This document shows positions 18,874 through 27,320 of a stretch of DNA of 64,000 nucleotides, piece by piece (within the stretch, counting starts at the first letter, position 1; every line of letters starts with the position of its first letter). Both the position numbers and the translations under genes were made by a program. Source of the DNA: Nostocales cyanobacterium HT-58-2. Its GTDB lineage: Bacteria; Cyanobacteriota; Cyanobacteriia; Cyanobacteriales; Nostocaceae. The notes under the pieces were generated by a model. The model did no database searches. It was not told where the DNA came from and saw only the letters and a program-made list of their open reading frames with translations. The stretch is taken from assembly GCA_002163975.1 (NCBI GenBank), contig CP019636.1, forward strand, positions 4,963,501 to 5,027,500, written 5' to 3'.

Positions 18874-19083
18874 TGAGTACAGATAGCTAGCTGTTAATTT
18901 ATGCAAAAATATCTTGCCTAAATCGCATAAAAGTCTTACAGGCAAGTGAGTTTCTATTGAGTACAGAAATACTTATCCCCCTCCCCCATAAATTCCAGTA
19001 CCCCAGCCCTAAAAATACTAGCACCCCTACCCCAACAAAGATTTTAAATTTCCATTAAATCAAAGTTTAGGGCTGGTGAGTAC
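18874..19083 (+). promoter_or_regulatory. Composite nif promoter element, copy B (nifP)
   Basis: Read on the minus strand: GTACTCA (19083-19077), 62 bp, then iterons CTAGTATTT (19021-19013), CTGGAATTT (18998-18990) and TAAGTATTT (18975-18967) spaced 23 bp, GTACTCA (18964-18958) exactly 11 bp after the last iteron start, and a distal GTACTCA (18880-18874). Relative to nifP it has the same orientation as copy A has to nifB. The gene-proximal flank AATCAATCCAATAAAT is shared with nifB. Distance to the nifP start is 112 bp. Confidence 0.8.
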
Positions 19084-19194
19084 AGCCTTAATCAATCCAA
19101 TAAATCCAATCGGCGTCGGATGTAAAGCTGTTTTTGCAAACACCTGATATAAGCAGAGAACATAGCACACGGCTATTTTCACCAAGCAGTACTG

Positions 19195-19962
19195 ATGCAA
19201 CAGCCCTTCGACCATATCAGGAATTCAAAGATTGTAAAAACGCTGGATGGTGGTCATTCCAACCAGCTTTCTACAATGCTTTCTGGCATTTCTCTTGAGC
19301 CACTATTGACTGATTTTCGCATCATATTTGAGCGAGATCCAGCAGCACGCAATTGGCTGGAGGTGCTGTTTTGTTACCCAGGATTTCATGCACTATGTTT
19401 GCATCGCATTGCTCATTGGTTACACCGTCGTGGAGTCACTTTTCTCCCCCGCTTCATTTCTCACTTGGGACGATTTTTTACAGGAATTGAAATTCACCCA
19501 GGTGCGCAGATTGGCAAGGGCGTGTTTATCGACCATGGTATGGGCGTTGTGATTGGCGAAACTGCAATTGTAGGAGACTATACACTGATTTACCAAGGTG
19601 TCACTCTTGGCGGAACGGGAAAAGAAAGTGGTAAACGCCATCCCACTCTGGGAAAAAACGTAGTTGTGGGGGCGGGTGCAAAAGTTTTAGGGAATATTCA
19701 AATTGGCGATCGCGTCCGTATTGGTGCAGGTTCAATTGTTTTGCGCAATGTCCCCTCAGATTCCACGGTTGTGGGAGTTCCTGGTCGAATTATTTCCCGT
19801 AAGCAAAACGAACAGCTCTCGCCTCTAGAACACGGAAAATTACCCGATTTAGAAGCGACTGTGATTCGCTCCTTGCTCGAACGTATTGAGCAACTTGAAC
19901 ACAAGCTACAAACTCTCACAAGTCAGAAGAAGGAAAAAGAATTGGTGACAAAGGAACGTTAA
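19195..19962 (+). CDS. nifP: Nif-specific serine O-acetyltransferase
   Basis: 255 residues. A CysE-type N-terminal helical region ([18 protein letters not shown]) precedes a left-handed beta-helix of hexapeptide repeats. Active-site motifs are [12 protein letters not shown] and [14 protein letters not shown]. It makes O-acetylserine for cysteine synthesis, meeting NifS demand for cysteine in nitrogen-fixing cells. The first 27 residues are unconserved, and an internal ATG gives [10 protein letters not shown] as a possible alternative start. The next gene follows after 2 bp, and a copy of the nifB-type element lies upstream. Confidence 0.93.
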   Translation: MQQPFDHIRNSKIVKTLDGGHSNQLSTMLSGISLEPLLTDFRIIFERDPAARNWLEVLFCYPGFHALCLHRIAHWLHRRGVTFLPRFISHLGRFFTGIEIHPGAQIGKGVFIDHGMGVVIGETAIVGDYTLIYQGVTLGGTGKESGKRHPTLGKNVVVGAGAKVLGNIQIGDRVRIGAGSIVLRNVPSDSTVVGVPGRIISRKQNEQLSPLEHGKLPDLEATVIRSLLERIEQLEHKLQTLTSQKKEKELVTKER

Positions 19963-19964
19963 CT

Positions 19965-20210
19965 ATGTTGCAATCTTGTAGTTTACAAGCCTCGGGCGAG
20001 CATATTGTGCAGATTCCGATGAGCGATCGCTGGCAAATTTATCACCGCTTAAAAGAGTTGATGATTAAGAGTAGATGTCTCCCCGATGGTTCTTTGCGAG
20101 TGCAAGTCAATAGTTGTCTAACAGCAATTCTTGTCCGCAGTACTGTACTGCAATTTATGGCAAGTCGCCAAGAATTGATCGATTGGCTAGAAAGATGTTG
20201 GCAGCTTTAA
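19965..20210 (+). CDS. Small nif-cluster conserved protein (Asr1405-like)
   Basis: 81 residues, soluble, beginning MLQSCSLQASGEHIVQIP. It contains DRWQIYHRLKELMI and ends in RQELIDWLERCWQL. Its start lies 2 bp after the nifP stop, so it is almost certainly cotranscribed. A small gene at this place, between nifP and a DUF2949 gene, is standard in heterocystous nif clusters. Biochemical function unknown. Confidence 0.8.
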   Translation: MLQSCSLQASGEHIVQIPMSDRWQIYHRLKELMIKSRCLPDGSLRVQVNSCLTAILVRSTVLQFMASRQELIDWLERCWQL

Positions 20211-20410
20211 ATTTTTGATTGCCTCAATTGAGGTAACTCTAAAATCAGCAAAAAGCATGAAAACCAGTATAAAAGGTAAAGTATGAAGTTTGAAATATAA
20301 AATTTTTCTTTTTCCCTATGGAAAGACGCCTGAGTGGCGTCTACATCCTTTCTTCTGAAATCTTTAATTTCATTCTTTTGCTTATTTTTATGGTTCATCA
20401 ACACAGTGAT

Positions 20411-20587
20411 ATGAAACTCATTGATTTTTTACAAAATGAACTTTCACTTTCAACTATGGATATTGCTATTGCACTACGCAAACATCAATTAGAAAATGGT
20501 CCCTTGGCAATGCTTCTTTGGCAGTATGGTTTAGTAGATATAGAACAGCTAGAACGGATTTTAGACTGGCTAGAAGATCAAATTTAA
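20411..20587 (+). CDS. DUF2949-like small protein
   Basis: About 58 residues from the ATG giving MKLIDFLQNELSLS; the open frame extends 31 codons upstream but that part looks non-conserved. It contains LRKHQLENGPLAMLLWQYGL and EQLERILDWLEDQI, typical of the small DUF2949 proteins of cyanobacteria. It lies between nifP and nifV and is likely part of the nifP operon or its read-through. Confidence 0.75.
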   Translation: MKLIDFLQNELSLSTMDIAIALRKHQLENGPLAMLLWQYGLVDIEQLERILDWLEDQI

Positions 20588-20730
20588 TTCATAAAAATAA
20601 AAGCATAATATGAAATATCATAATTTATGTTTTTATTCATTAAACAAAGGATATAGCTTATCAAAGAGTTTATTTTGTAGTTATTTTAACTGCATTCCTT
20701 AACAAGAAAAACTTAAAATAGGATGTCGCT

Positions 20731-20850
20731 ATGATTTCAACTTTAATTGCAGGATTAAGTATTCTATTTTTATCTGGTCTTGCTAATACCTATCTTAGCC
20801 ATATGCTATTTAGTGAGGCAGAAGGTTCGTCAGATAATAATAATTTGTAA
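20731..20850 (+). CDS. 39-residue membrane peptide
   Basis: Complete short ORF: MISTLIAGLSILFLSGLAN forms one transmembrane helix, then YLSHMLFSEAEG and an Asn/Ser-rich end. It is preceded by AATAGGATGTCGCT, a moderate ribosome-binding region. It lies in the otherwise empty 580-bp gap before nifV. The hydrophobic, coherent sequence supports a real gene, but no relative is recalled and function is unknown. Confidence 0.5.
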   Translation: MISTLIAGLSILFLSGLANTYLSHMLFSEAEGSSDNNNL

Positions 20851-21169
20851 TTGATACCGTTTTCTTGTTTTATACCATACAGATAAGGCAAGAATTATCA
20901 ATTATGAATAAGGAATTATAAATAGTGATATTTTTGATGAGAACTCAGAACACAAAAGTCAGAATTGGCGAATATTCCGACAAATTCATGAAATGGATTT
21001 GACAACGAAAGAGTTATTCATCTCCACGTAAATTTAGTTGCTTTGCATTTCGGCTTAATACTCAATCGCCAAAAACTATTCTGAGTTCTGACCGGAGTCT
21101 CCGGCTGTCCTCCCACAAATCTGAGTTCTTTGCTGGTGGTCATTCATCATTTCTCAAGAGGTTTTTAAG
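20851..21169. other. Intergenic before nifV
   Basis: About 320 bp with no gene. It contains short repeats of the type GAGTTCTGA / TCAGAACACA. No copy of the nif iteron element is seen here. Confidence 0.4.
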
Positions 21170-22306
21170 ATGAATCAAGTTCTTATAAATGACACGACAC
21201 TGCGGGACGGTGAACAAGCAGCAGGAGTCGCCTTTAACCAAGCGGAGAAAGTTGCGATCGCCAAATTTCTCGATGTGATCGGCGTCCATGAGTTGGAAGT
21301 TGGTATTCCGGCGATGGGTCAGGAAGAAACACGAGCAATATCGGCGATCGCTGAGTTGGATTTACAAGCTAAACTCCTTGGTTGGAACCGCGCAGTGATA
21401 TCTGATATTCAAGCTTCGATAGCTTGTGGTTTAAAGCGAGTGCATATCGCTATACCCGTCTCTGGAATCCAAATCGCTGCTAAATTTCATGGTCAGTGGC
21501 GGGTGACTCTGCAACAGCTTAGAGATAGCATTAGCTTTGCCGTTGATCAAGGTCTTTGGGTAGCCGTAGGAGGAGAAGATTCTTCTAGAGCTGATGAAAA
21601 CTTCCTTCTAGACGTAGCACAATATGCCCAAGAATGGGGTGCATCACGGTTTCGCTTCTGTGACACAGTAGGCGTTCTTGACCCCTTCACCACGTACGCC
21701 AAGGTGAGACGCTTGGTGATGGCTTTGTTGATTCCCGTGGAGGTACACACCCACAATGATTTTGGTCTAGCAACTGCAAACGCTCTTGCTGGTATCAAAG
21801 CTGGAGCTTTATCGGTGAATACAACGGTGAATGGGTTGGGAGAAAGAGCTGGTAATGCAGCTTTAGAAGAAGTTGTCATGGCTCTCAAACGCATATATGG
21901 CGTTAATGTGGGTATTGACACGCCTCGTCTGTTAGAACTGTCTCGACTTGTCGCGTCTGCATCAGGGTGTCATGTACCACCTTGGAAAGCAATTGTTGGT
22001 GAAAATACCTTTGCTCACGAAGCTGGTATTCATGCTCACGGCGTGCTGCAAAACCCCTTAACCTACGAGCCGTTTGCACCACAAGAGGTTGGGTGGGAAC
22101 GTCGTTTGGTCGTGGGTAAACATTCTGGTCGCCATTTGTTGTCTAGTATTTTGCAGCAGCACGGAATTGTTTTGAGCGCACAAGAAACTCAATCTGTCTT
22201 AGATGCAGTACGACAAGAGTCAGTACAGAAAAAACGCAGCTTAACTGTGCAGGAACTGTTGAGTTTAGTACAAGAACAACAGAGGTATTCTCATGCGGTC
22301 AGATGA
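21170..22306 (+). CDS. nifV: Homocitrate synthase
   Basis: 378 residues of the DRE-TIM metallolyase family: NDTTLRDGEQAAGVAF at the N-terminus, VHTHNDFGLATANALAG with the metal-binding HxH, and GERAGNAALEE. It condenses acetyl-CoA with 2-oxoglutarate to homocitrate, the organic ligand of FeMo-co. It starts after AGAGGTTTTTAAG. Its 3' end overlaps the nifZ start by 14 bp. Confidence 0.95.
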   Translation: MNQVLINDTTLRDGEQAAGVAFNQAEKVAIAKFLDVIGVHELEVGIPAMGQEETRAISAIAELDLQAKLLGWNRAVISDIQASIACGLKRVHIAIPVSGIQIAAKFHGQWRVTLQQLRDSISFAVDQGLWVAVGGEDSSRADENFLLDVAQYAQEWGASRFRFCDTVGVLDPFTTYAKVRRLVMALLIPVEVHTHNDFGLATANALAGIKAGALSVNTTVNGLGERAGNAALEEVVMALKRIYGVNVGIDTPRLLELSRLVASASGCHVPPWKAIVGENTFAHEAGIHAHGVLQNPLTYEPFAPQEVGWERRLVVGKHSGRHLLSSILQQHGIVLSAQETQSVLDAVRQESVQKKRSLTVQELLSLVQEQQRYSHAVR

Positions 22307-22580
22307 AATAGAACTTGAGCAGCCACCCGCCTTTAGTATCGGTGATAAAGTCCGGCTTCGCAAAATGATTAAGAATGACGGTACTTTTCCTGGTCAAGAA
22401 ATCGGGGTTATCTTAGCAAAAAAAGGAGATATCGGCTACATCTCCAGTATCGGCACGTATTTACAAAGATCCTATATCTATGCAGTCCATTTTTTGCATA
22501 CAGGATTTATCGTAGGTTGTCTCAAAAAAGAATTAGAACTTGTTGAGAAGGAACAAGAACTTGTTGAGGAACCCTCCTAA
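22293..22580 (+). CDS. nifZ: Nitrogenase P-cluster maturation protein NifZ
   Basis: 95 residues with the NifZ core: FSIGDKVRLRKMIKNDGTFPG, then GDIGYISSIGTYLQ and IYAVHFLHTGFIVGC. The final part repeats KELELVEKEQELVEE. NifZ helps form the second P-cluster of NifDK. The start codon is inside the end of nifV (14-bp overlap), indicating coupled translation. Confidence 0.93.
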   Translation: MRSDEIELEQPPAFSIGDKVRLRKMIKNDGTFPGQEIGVILAKKGDIGYISSIGTYLQRSYIYAVHFLHTGFIVGCLKKELELVEKEQELVEEPS

Positions 22581-22610
22581 ACTTCTTTTTCTAACAGGAA
22601 TTTTACCAAT

Positions 22611-22819
22611 AAGTAGGCGGACAGAATTTTTTGTAGGAGAGCCAGTGCGTTGCGCAGAGAAGTTGCGAGGAGGGTTTCCCTCCGGGCAAACTTCGGAGGG
22701 TTCCCCGCGTTGTAGCACCTGGCGTTGTGTTAGGCGTAGCCGTAACGCATCAATTGCAAAGGACAGCATGGGTACTCAAAGGCTAACCCATCATACATTG
22801 ATTCACATCGAGCGACTTA
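22611..22819. repeat. Dispersed repeat pair, copy 1 with nested repeat
   Basis: Begins AAGTAGGCGGACAGAAT and ends ATCGAGCGACTT, weak inverted repeats of each other. The distal half contains CAGCATGGGTACTCAAAGG. The same outer sequences occur at 62052-62169 around a shorter middle. Here the middle carries an extra segment of a second repeat family (CAGTGCGTTG, GGAGGGTTTCCCTCC). It fills the nifZ-nifT gap. Confidence 0.65.
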
Positions 22820-22854
22820 TATCAATCTCATCACCAAAAAGCGGGAAAGCTCTT

Positions 22855-23058
22855 ATGAAAGTTATGCTGCGTCAGAATGCTGCTGGAACTCTAGTTGTTT
22901 ATGTTGCGAAAAAAGACCTTGAAGAAGAAGTTGTTAAACAAACTGAAGGAGCCGAAGGCAAGATTTTTACTTTAGCCAATGGTTGGGAATTAGCATTTCC
23001 CAATTTACCAGATCCACTAGAGTTACCCCAAACTGTAGAGGCTAAACGGCTCTCTTAG
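22855..23058 (+). CDS. nifT: NifT/FixU protein
   Basis: 67 residues from the ATG giving MKVMLRQNAAGTLVVYVAKK; the frame is open much further upstream but only through repeat DNA. It ends with WELAFPNLPDPLELPQTVEA, typical of NifT. The role of NifT in nitrogenase maturation is not clear. The ribosome binding region is GGGAAAGC. A strong palindrome follows the gene. Confidence 0.9.
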   Translation: MKVMLRQNAAGTLVVYVAKKDLEEEVVKQTEGAEGKIFTLANGWELAFPNLPDPLELPQTVEAKRLS

Positions 23059-23097
23059 TAAACACTCGTCTCAATTGGATTTTTTCCATCAAAACAG

Positions 23098-23131
23098 TCA
23101 TAAGTCTTTTGTAGATACAAAAGACTTATGA
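23098..23131. terminator. Palindromic hairpin after nifT
   Basis: Perfect 16-bp stem: TCATAAGTCTTTTGTA, two-base loop, TACAAAAGACTTATGA. It lies 40 bp after nifT with no long T-run, so it is either a terminator or an mRNA 3' stabiliser for the nifV-nifZ-nifT transcript. Confidence 0.6.
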
Positions 23132-23179
23132 CAAAGGACAATCTACACAAAAAATATTAATGACACTAATCTAAAAAAC

Positions 23180-23788
23180 ATGGGTCATCATTACCTGAAA
23201 ATATCTAATTTTAACTTTGAGGGACAGTTCCTTGGCTTTGTTAGTGATTGTGATTCCCCAGGAAAATTGAAATATCTGCGATTGGCGTTAGAATCCGAGG
23301 ATGTACAAATTAAAATTCCTAAAGAATTGCGTCATTCACTCAGTTTATCACTCGTTCTTGGTGAAAAAATCCGTGTCCTTGGTATTAAAAAACTAGATAC
23401 GCTTACAGGCGAAATTAAATTAAAAGCTTTTAGAGTGATACCAAGTGGTGTTTGTCCCAACCAAACAATTCCCATTCAACAACAAAAGTGCCTTCCCAAA
23501 GCCAGAATTTTAGTATGTCAAAAATCTGGTTGTACAAAGCGGGGTGGAAAAGGGTTATTGTCAGAACTAGAAAAGATTTTGTGCGATCGCGGTTTGTCTG
23601 ACCAAGTCAAAATTGAGCATACTGGGTGTTTAAAATGTTGTAAAAGTGCACCTAATTATATTTTGCAGATTGGAAAAAAAGAATATAAAAAGATGCATAC
23701 AGAAGCTATTATTTCTTTACTGGAAAGTTATTTGGCTTCATCTCACTCAACAGCCAATCCATTAAACTGCCATATGAAAGACGAATAA
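23180..23788 (+). CDS. (2Fe-2S) thioredoxin-like ferredoxin domain protein
   Basis: 202 residues. The N-terminal 90 residues (GKLKYLRLALESEDVQIKIP) form a small OB-like domain without motif. The C-terminal domain, from RILVCQKSGCTKRGGKGL to HTGCLKCCKSAPNYIL, is the thioredoxin-like [2Fe-2S] ferredoxin fold with its four-cysteine set. Such a protein next to nifT is common in heterocystous nif clusters, suggesting electron transfer or Fe-S handling in nitrogen-fixing cells. Exact role unknown. Confidence 0.8.
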   Translation: MGHHYLKISNFNFEGQFLGFVSDCDSPGKLKYLRLALESEDVQIKIPKELRHSLSLSLVLGEKIRVLGIKKLDTLTGEIKLKAFRVIPSGVCPNQTIPIQQQKCLPKARILVCQKSGCTKRGGKGLLSELEKILCDRGLSDQVKIEHTGCLKCCKSAPNYILQIGKKEYKKMHTEAIISLLESYLASSHSTANPLNCHMKDE

Positions 23789-24282
23789 ATGATACTTAAT
23801 TAGTATCTTCCCATATTGCTATATCATCGGAAAACATTTTTTATATTTTCCATGAATAAATTCAGGGGCTTGCATCCTTTTTCTTTTTTTAACTTTGAAT
23901 TTTGAATTTTGAATGTTTGAGAAGCGAGGGTCATAATTACTCTGGTAGACTACTACTTAATTGCCGGCAAATATTGTAGTGGCGTGACCGGACTCATTTC
24001 GTGCAATAGAATTTCAGAGAATTGTAATGCACTATTTTAGCCCAGTTACGCCAGTAGGATGCGTTAGGATAAAATCCTAACGCAACGCCAGTTGCTACAA
24101 CGGAGGAAAACTCCCTCTGGGTTCACAGTCCCCTACGGCGGGAAACCCGCCTGCAGGGCTGGTTCACTGCAACGCACTGGCTCCCCTACCTATCTTTTAA
24201 AAAGAAAATCGTATTCCTATATAAAAATTTATCCTAGAAATCTCTTTATGATTTATAAACCATAGACTAGATTTATTTATTA
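23789..24282. repeat. Intergenic with dispersed palindromic repeat
   Basis: From about 24048 to 24195 lies a copy, in reverse orientation, of the repeat family with CGCCAGTTGC, GGCGGGAAACCCGCC and CAACGCACTGG. The first part has a short heptamer-type run (TTTGAATTTTGAATTTTGAA at about 23893). No gene is seen. Confidence 0.6.
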
Positions 24283-24534
24283 ATGTTTCCAAATTTTATT
24301 GTCACTGGTTCATCACTAGAATTGCTAAAAAAGGGAGAGAGAGGAATCGTCAAATTCTGCAACATTAAGGACGAAAAATTTCTCAAAGAACTGATATCAA
24401 TGGGGATAACACCAGAAATTACTATCACTTTAGAACAGCGATTTCCCTGTTTTGTCATCAGAGTGGGAGAAAAACGATTGACATTAACTCGGGAATTTGC
24501 TCAAAGAATTTATGTCCGCATTGATGATGAGTGA
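24283..24534 (+). CDS. FeoA-domain protein
   Basis: 83 residues: LKKGERGIVKFCNIKDEKFL and LISMGITPEITITLEQRFP match the SH3-like FeoA domain, a partner of the ferrous iron transporter FeoB. No feoB is adjacent. It lies 24 bp before ctaB and may be cotranscribed. A link to iron demand of the neighbouring nif genes is plausible but not shown. Confidence 0.8.
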   Translation: MFPNFIVTGSSLELLKKGERGIVKFCNIKDEKFLKELISMGITPEITITLEQRFPCFVIRVGEKRLTLTREFAQRIYVRIDDE

Positions 24535-24557
24535 ACAAATGAGGAATTTGTGAAATC

Positions 24558-25514
24558 ATGATTGAGAATACCGTCACACGCCAAAATCAAAACTTTCTAC
24601 AAGTTATTCACAGTTATTATCAACTCACAAAGCCTCGGATTATTCCTCTACTCCTCATGACGACTGCTGGTAGTATGTGGATTGCATCTGAAGGAAAAAT
24701 TAACCCGGTCTTATTACTGGTTACTCTCTGTGGTGGTACTTTTGCTGCTGCAAGCGCCCAGACAATTAACTGTATTTATGACCGTGACATTGATGACAAA
24801 ATGGAACGCACACGCCACCGACCATTGGTTGCTGGTCGTGTGCAGCCATCGCATGCTTTGATATTTGCGATCGCACTGGCTTGTCTTTCGTTCACTCTAC
24901 TTGCTTTATTTGTCAACTTGCTGAGTGCCCTATTAACAATGTCCGGTATTGTCTTTTATGTGGGCATCTACACTCACTTACTCAAACGTCATCATCCTGC
25001 AAACATTGTCATTGGTGGTGCAGCTGGAGGAATTCCAGCATTGGTTGGTTGGGCAGCTGTGACAAACACTTTAAGCTGGGCACCATGGTTGTTGTTTACA
25101 ATTGTATTTCTGTGGACTCCCCCTCATTTTTGGGCTTTGGCTTTGATGATTCGTGATGATTATGCCAAAGTAGGCATACCAATGCTCCCTGTTGTCGCTG
25201 GTAATGTGGCTGCTACTCGTCAGATTTGGGTGTATTCTCTACTTCTTGTCCCCAGTACATTTTTACTCTTCTATCCTCTTGACGTTACTGGTGCTGTTTA
25301 CGCTTGTATCGCTTTTGTATTAGGAGCTATTTTTATCAAAAAAGCTTGGACACTGTTACACAATCCAGATGATCAAAAACTAGCACGTTCTCTCTTTCTG
25401 TACTCAATTTTCTACATGATGTTGCTTTGCGCTGGGATGGTGATTGATAGCTTACCATTAACTCATCAACTAACTCATCAACTCATGGAAGCAATTTTAG
25501 ATTTGAGATTTTAA
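24558..25514 (+). CDS. ctaB: Protoheme IX farnesyltransferase (heme O synthase)
   Basis: 318 residues, UbiA-type prenyltransferase with about eight membrane helices. Motifs are YYQLTKPRIIPLLLMTT, NCIYDRDIDDKMERTRHRP (the prenyl-diphosphate Asp site) and WTPPHFWALALMIRDDYAK. It converts heme b to heme o for cytochrome oxidases. Placed right after nif genes, it could serve the heterocyst terminal oxidases that keep oxygen low; that is inference. ctaA and cox genes are not in the window. Confidence 0.93.
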   Translation: MIENTVTRQNQNFLQVIHSYYQLTKPRIIPLLLMTTAGSMWIASEGKINPVLLLVTLCGGTFAAASAQTINCIYDRDIDDKMERTRHRPLVAGRVQPSHALIFAIALACLSFTLLALFVNLLSALLTMSGIVFYVGIYTHLLKRHHPANIVIGGAAGGIPALVGWAAVTNTLSWAPWLLFTIVFLWTPPHFWALALMIRDDYAKVGIPMLPVVAGNVAATRQIWVYSLLLVPSTFLLFYPLDVTGAVYACIAFVLGAIFIKKAWTLLHNPDDQKLARSLFLYSIFYMMLLCAGMVIDSLPLTHQLTHQLMEAILDLRF

Positions 25515-25845
25515 ATAAAAAATGATGCGAAAAGAGAAGAAGGAAAAAGGTAAGAGCTACACCACCTTTTTCCTTTCACTTTTACCTAATTGCTCATCTC
25601 GCATCCAAAATCAAAGCTGAGTAATCTTTCGATACAGATAAGGAGTTGCAGAGAAAAGCCAGCACTTTCTCAAACAACAGCAACTATGATGTTAATAGTA
25701 GCTTAGAATAATCATTACCGTCCTCCGTAAATTTACTCATACAGTTAACGGTGGATTTTTTGTCATAAAAGTTAAGTTTACAGAACAAACAGTGGATGAT
25801 GTATAAATAACCTCTACATATTAGAAATCTAACATTGTATACAAT
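25515..25845. other. Intergenic
   Basis: 330 bp of AT-rich DNA. The last part (TAAATAACCTCTACATATTAG) may hold the promoter of the methyltransferase gene. Nothing else is seen. Confidence 0.35.
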
Positions 25846-26505
25846 ATGTCTGAACTAAATAATTATCAATCTCAGGATAAAGTTTTTAAGCGCGATTATT
25901 CTGCATATTACAATGCTGTGGTAGGTCGTCCACCACGAGACACCTTACTTGAAGCTTTGGCACGTTTTGACACTGAAAGTCTTAACCAAGATGGAACACC
26001 AGTTCAACACTCACGGTTTGCGGTTGACTTGGGCTGCGGCGAAGGGCGAGATACAGTAGAACTGTTACGTCGAGGTTGGCGGGTTTTGGCTATTGATGGT
26101 GAAGCTGAAGGCATTGCACGTTTATTAAATCGTTCAGATATCAACAATCATCAACTTTTAGACACTCAGGTTATTCTTTTTCAAGACGTAGTGTTACCTG
26201 AATTCGTAGATTTAGTCAATGCCAGCTTTTCACTACCATTTTGTCCGCCAAAGTCTTTTCCTACTTTATGGGAAAAGATTATTTCAACATTGCGTTCTGG
26301 CGGTCGTTTCTGTGGGCAGTTGTTTGGCGATCACGATTCTTGGGCAATTTATCCTTCCGTAAGTTACCATACGCGTCAACAAGTAGAAATGTTGCTGCAA
26401 CCTTTTGAAATAGAAATGTTACAGGAAGAAAACCATCCCGGAAAAACAGCTATAGGGGAAGAGAAACACTGGCATATTTTTCATATTGTTGCGCGGAAAA
26501 AGTAA
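25846..26505 (+). CDS. SAM-dependent methyltransferase, class I
   Basis: 219 residues. The SAM-binding motif is VDLGCGEGRDTVELLRRGW, followed by an acidic residue in LAIDGEAEG, and a later LRSGGRFCGQLFG strand. The N-terminal DYSAYYNAVVGRPPRDTL resembles tellurite-resistance TehB-like or thiopurine-type methyltransferases. Substrate unknown. It stands alone and ends before a hairpin shared with the converging DUF4142 gene. Confidence 0.85.
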   Translation: MSELNNYQSQDKVFKRDYSAYYNAVVGRPPRDTLLEALARFDTESLNQDGTPVQHSRFAVDLGCGEGRDTVELLRRGWRVLAIDGEAEGIARLLNRSDINNHQLLDTQVILFQDVVLPEFVDLVNASFSLPFCPPKSFPTLWEKIISTLRSGGRFCGQLFGDHDSWAIYPSVSYHTRQQVEMLLQPFEIEMLQEENHPGKTAIGEEKHWHIFHIVARKK

Positions 26506-26545
26506 GGTTTTGATGATACAAAACCTGTTGGGATGCCAATCTCTA

Positions 26546-26584
26546 GGTACTGTCTACCAATTCTTTCATTAAATAGACAGTACC
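26546..26584. terminator. Bidirectional hairpin between convergent genes
   Basis: 11-bp perfect inverted repeat GGTACTGTCTA / TAGACAGTACC with a 17-base loop, between two convergent genes. Confidence 0.65.
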
Positions 26585-26609
26585 CGCTGTATCTTTTCCT
26601 CGCTATTGG

Positions 26610-27320
26610 TTAACGTCCTGGACCAGGAGTACCTGTACCGGGTGTTCCCGTGCCAGAGGTTCCCGTACCTCCAACCATATTCTGTGCCATTTGTAAGTGC
26701 TCAGCAACAATTGGCTCAATCTTACCTGCAAACGCTCTTAAATCCGGATCTTGTCCCTGTTTGAGGTAATTTTGGTAATTACTCAGAGTCTTGGTATGAG
26801 CTTGAACTTGCCCTTGCAGATATGCTTTGTCAAAATTTGTACCCTTTGACTGAGTCAGTTTCGTCAATAAAGGTTTGTTGTCTTGACCAACATCTTTTGG
26901 TAGTGCAACACCCTTCTTCTTGGCTATTTGCGTCAATTCTTGAGTTGACTGGGTATGATCCTGAATCATGCGCTGTGCAAAGTTTTTTACTTCTTGGTTT
27001 TGAGATCGTTTCAGTGCCTGTTGGCTTGTTTGAATCTCAAACTGGTCACTTTGCGCTGCCTTCGTCATAAATTGTTTATCTAAAGCAGTCAACGAACGAT
27101 TAGGGGTTGTGGTGCGAGGAGAAGATGTTGTACCAGGAGAAGGGCTGATTGTTCCTGGCGTACTTTGTGAAAGCATGGTCTGACCAGAACTATTGGAAGA
27201 ACCAAAGTTCATGTTTGCTTGCACTATCCCTGGGAAAACAATTAAGCTACTGACGCCAGTCACTGCTACAAAGCTGTCAACAAAATGTTTTATTAACCGT
27301 GTGTAGTTGTGCATATTCAT
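26610..27320 (-). CDS. DUF4142 exported protein
   Basis: 236 residues. The N-terminal hydrophobic stretch (VAVTGVSSLIVFPGIVQA) is a signal peptide. The four-helix DUF4142 domain spans about residues 75-210: LDKQFMTKAAQSDQFEIQTS, KNFAQRMIQDHTQST and LRAFAGKIEPIVAEHLQM. The protein ends in a Gly/Thr/Pro tail of GTGTPG repeats. DUF4142 proteins are ferritin-like helical bundles of the periplasm, often stress-associated; the precise role is unknown. Confidence 0.88.
   Translation of the reverse strand: MNMHNYTRLIKHFVDSFVAVTGVSSLIVFPGIVQANMNFGSSNSSGQTMLSQSTPGTISPSPGTTSSPRTTTPNRSLTALDKQFMTKAAQSDQFEIQTSQQALKRSQNQEVKNFAQRMIQDHTQSTQELTQIAKKKGVALPKDVGQDNKPLLTKLTQSKGTNFDKAYLQGQVQAHTKTLSNYQNYLKQGQDPDLRAFAGKIEPIVAEHLQMAQNMVGGTGTSGTGTPGTGTPGPGR

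Noticed and set aside
22769-22776. GTACTCA at about 22769 and 62117 as further nif boxes
   Set aside because: They are part of a dispersed repeat (GGGTACTCAAAGG) and have no iterons at the required distance.
22540-22854. N-terminal extension of the nifT frame
   Set aside because: It is repeat DNA that happens to be open; conserved NifT begins at 22855.
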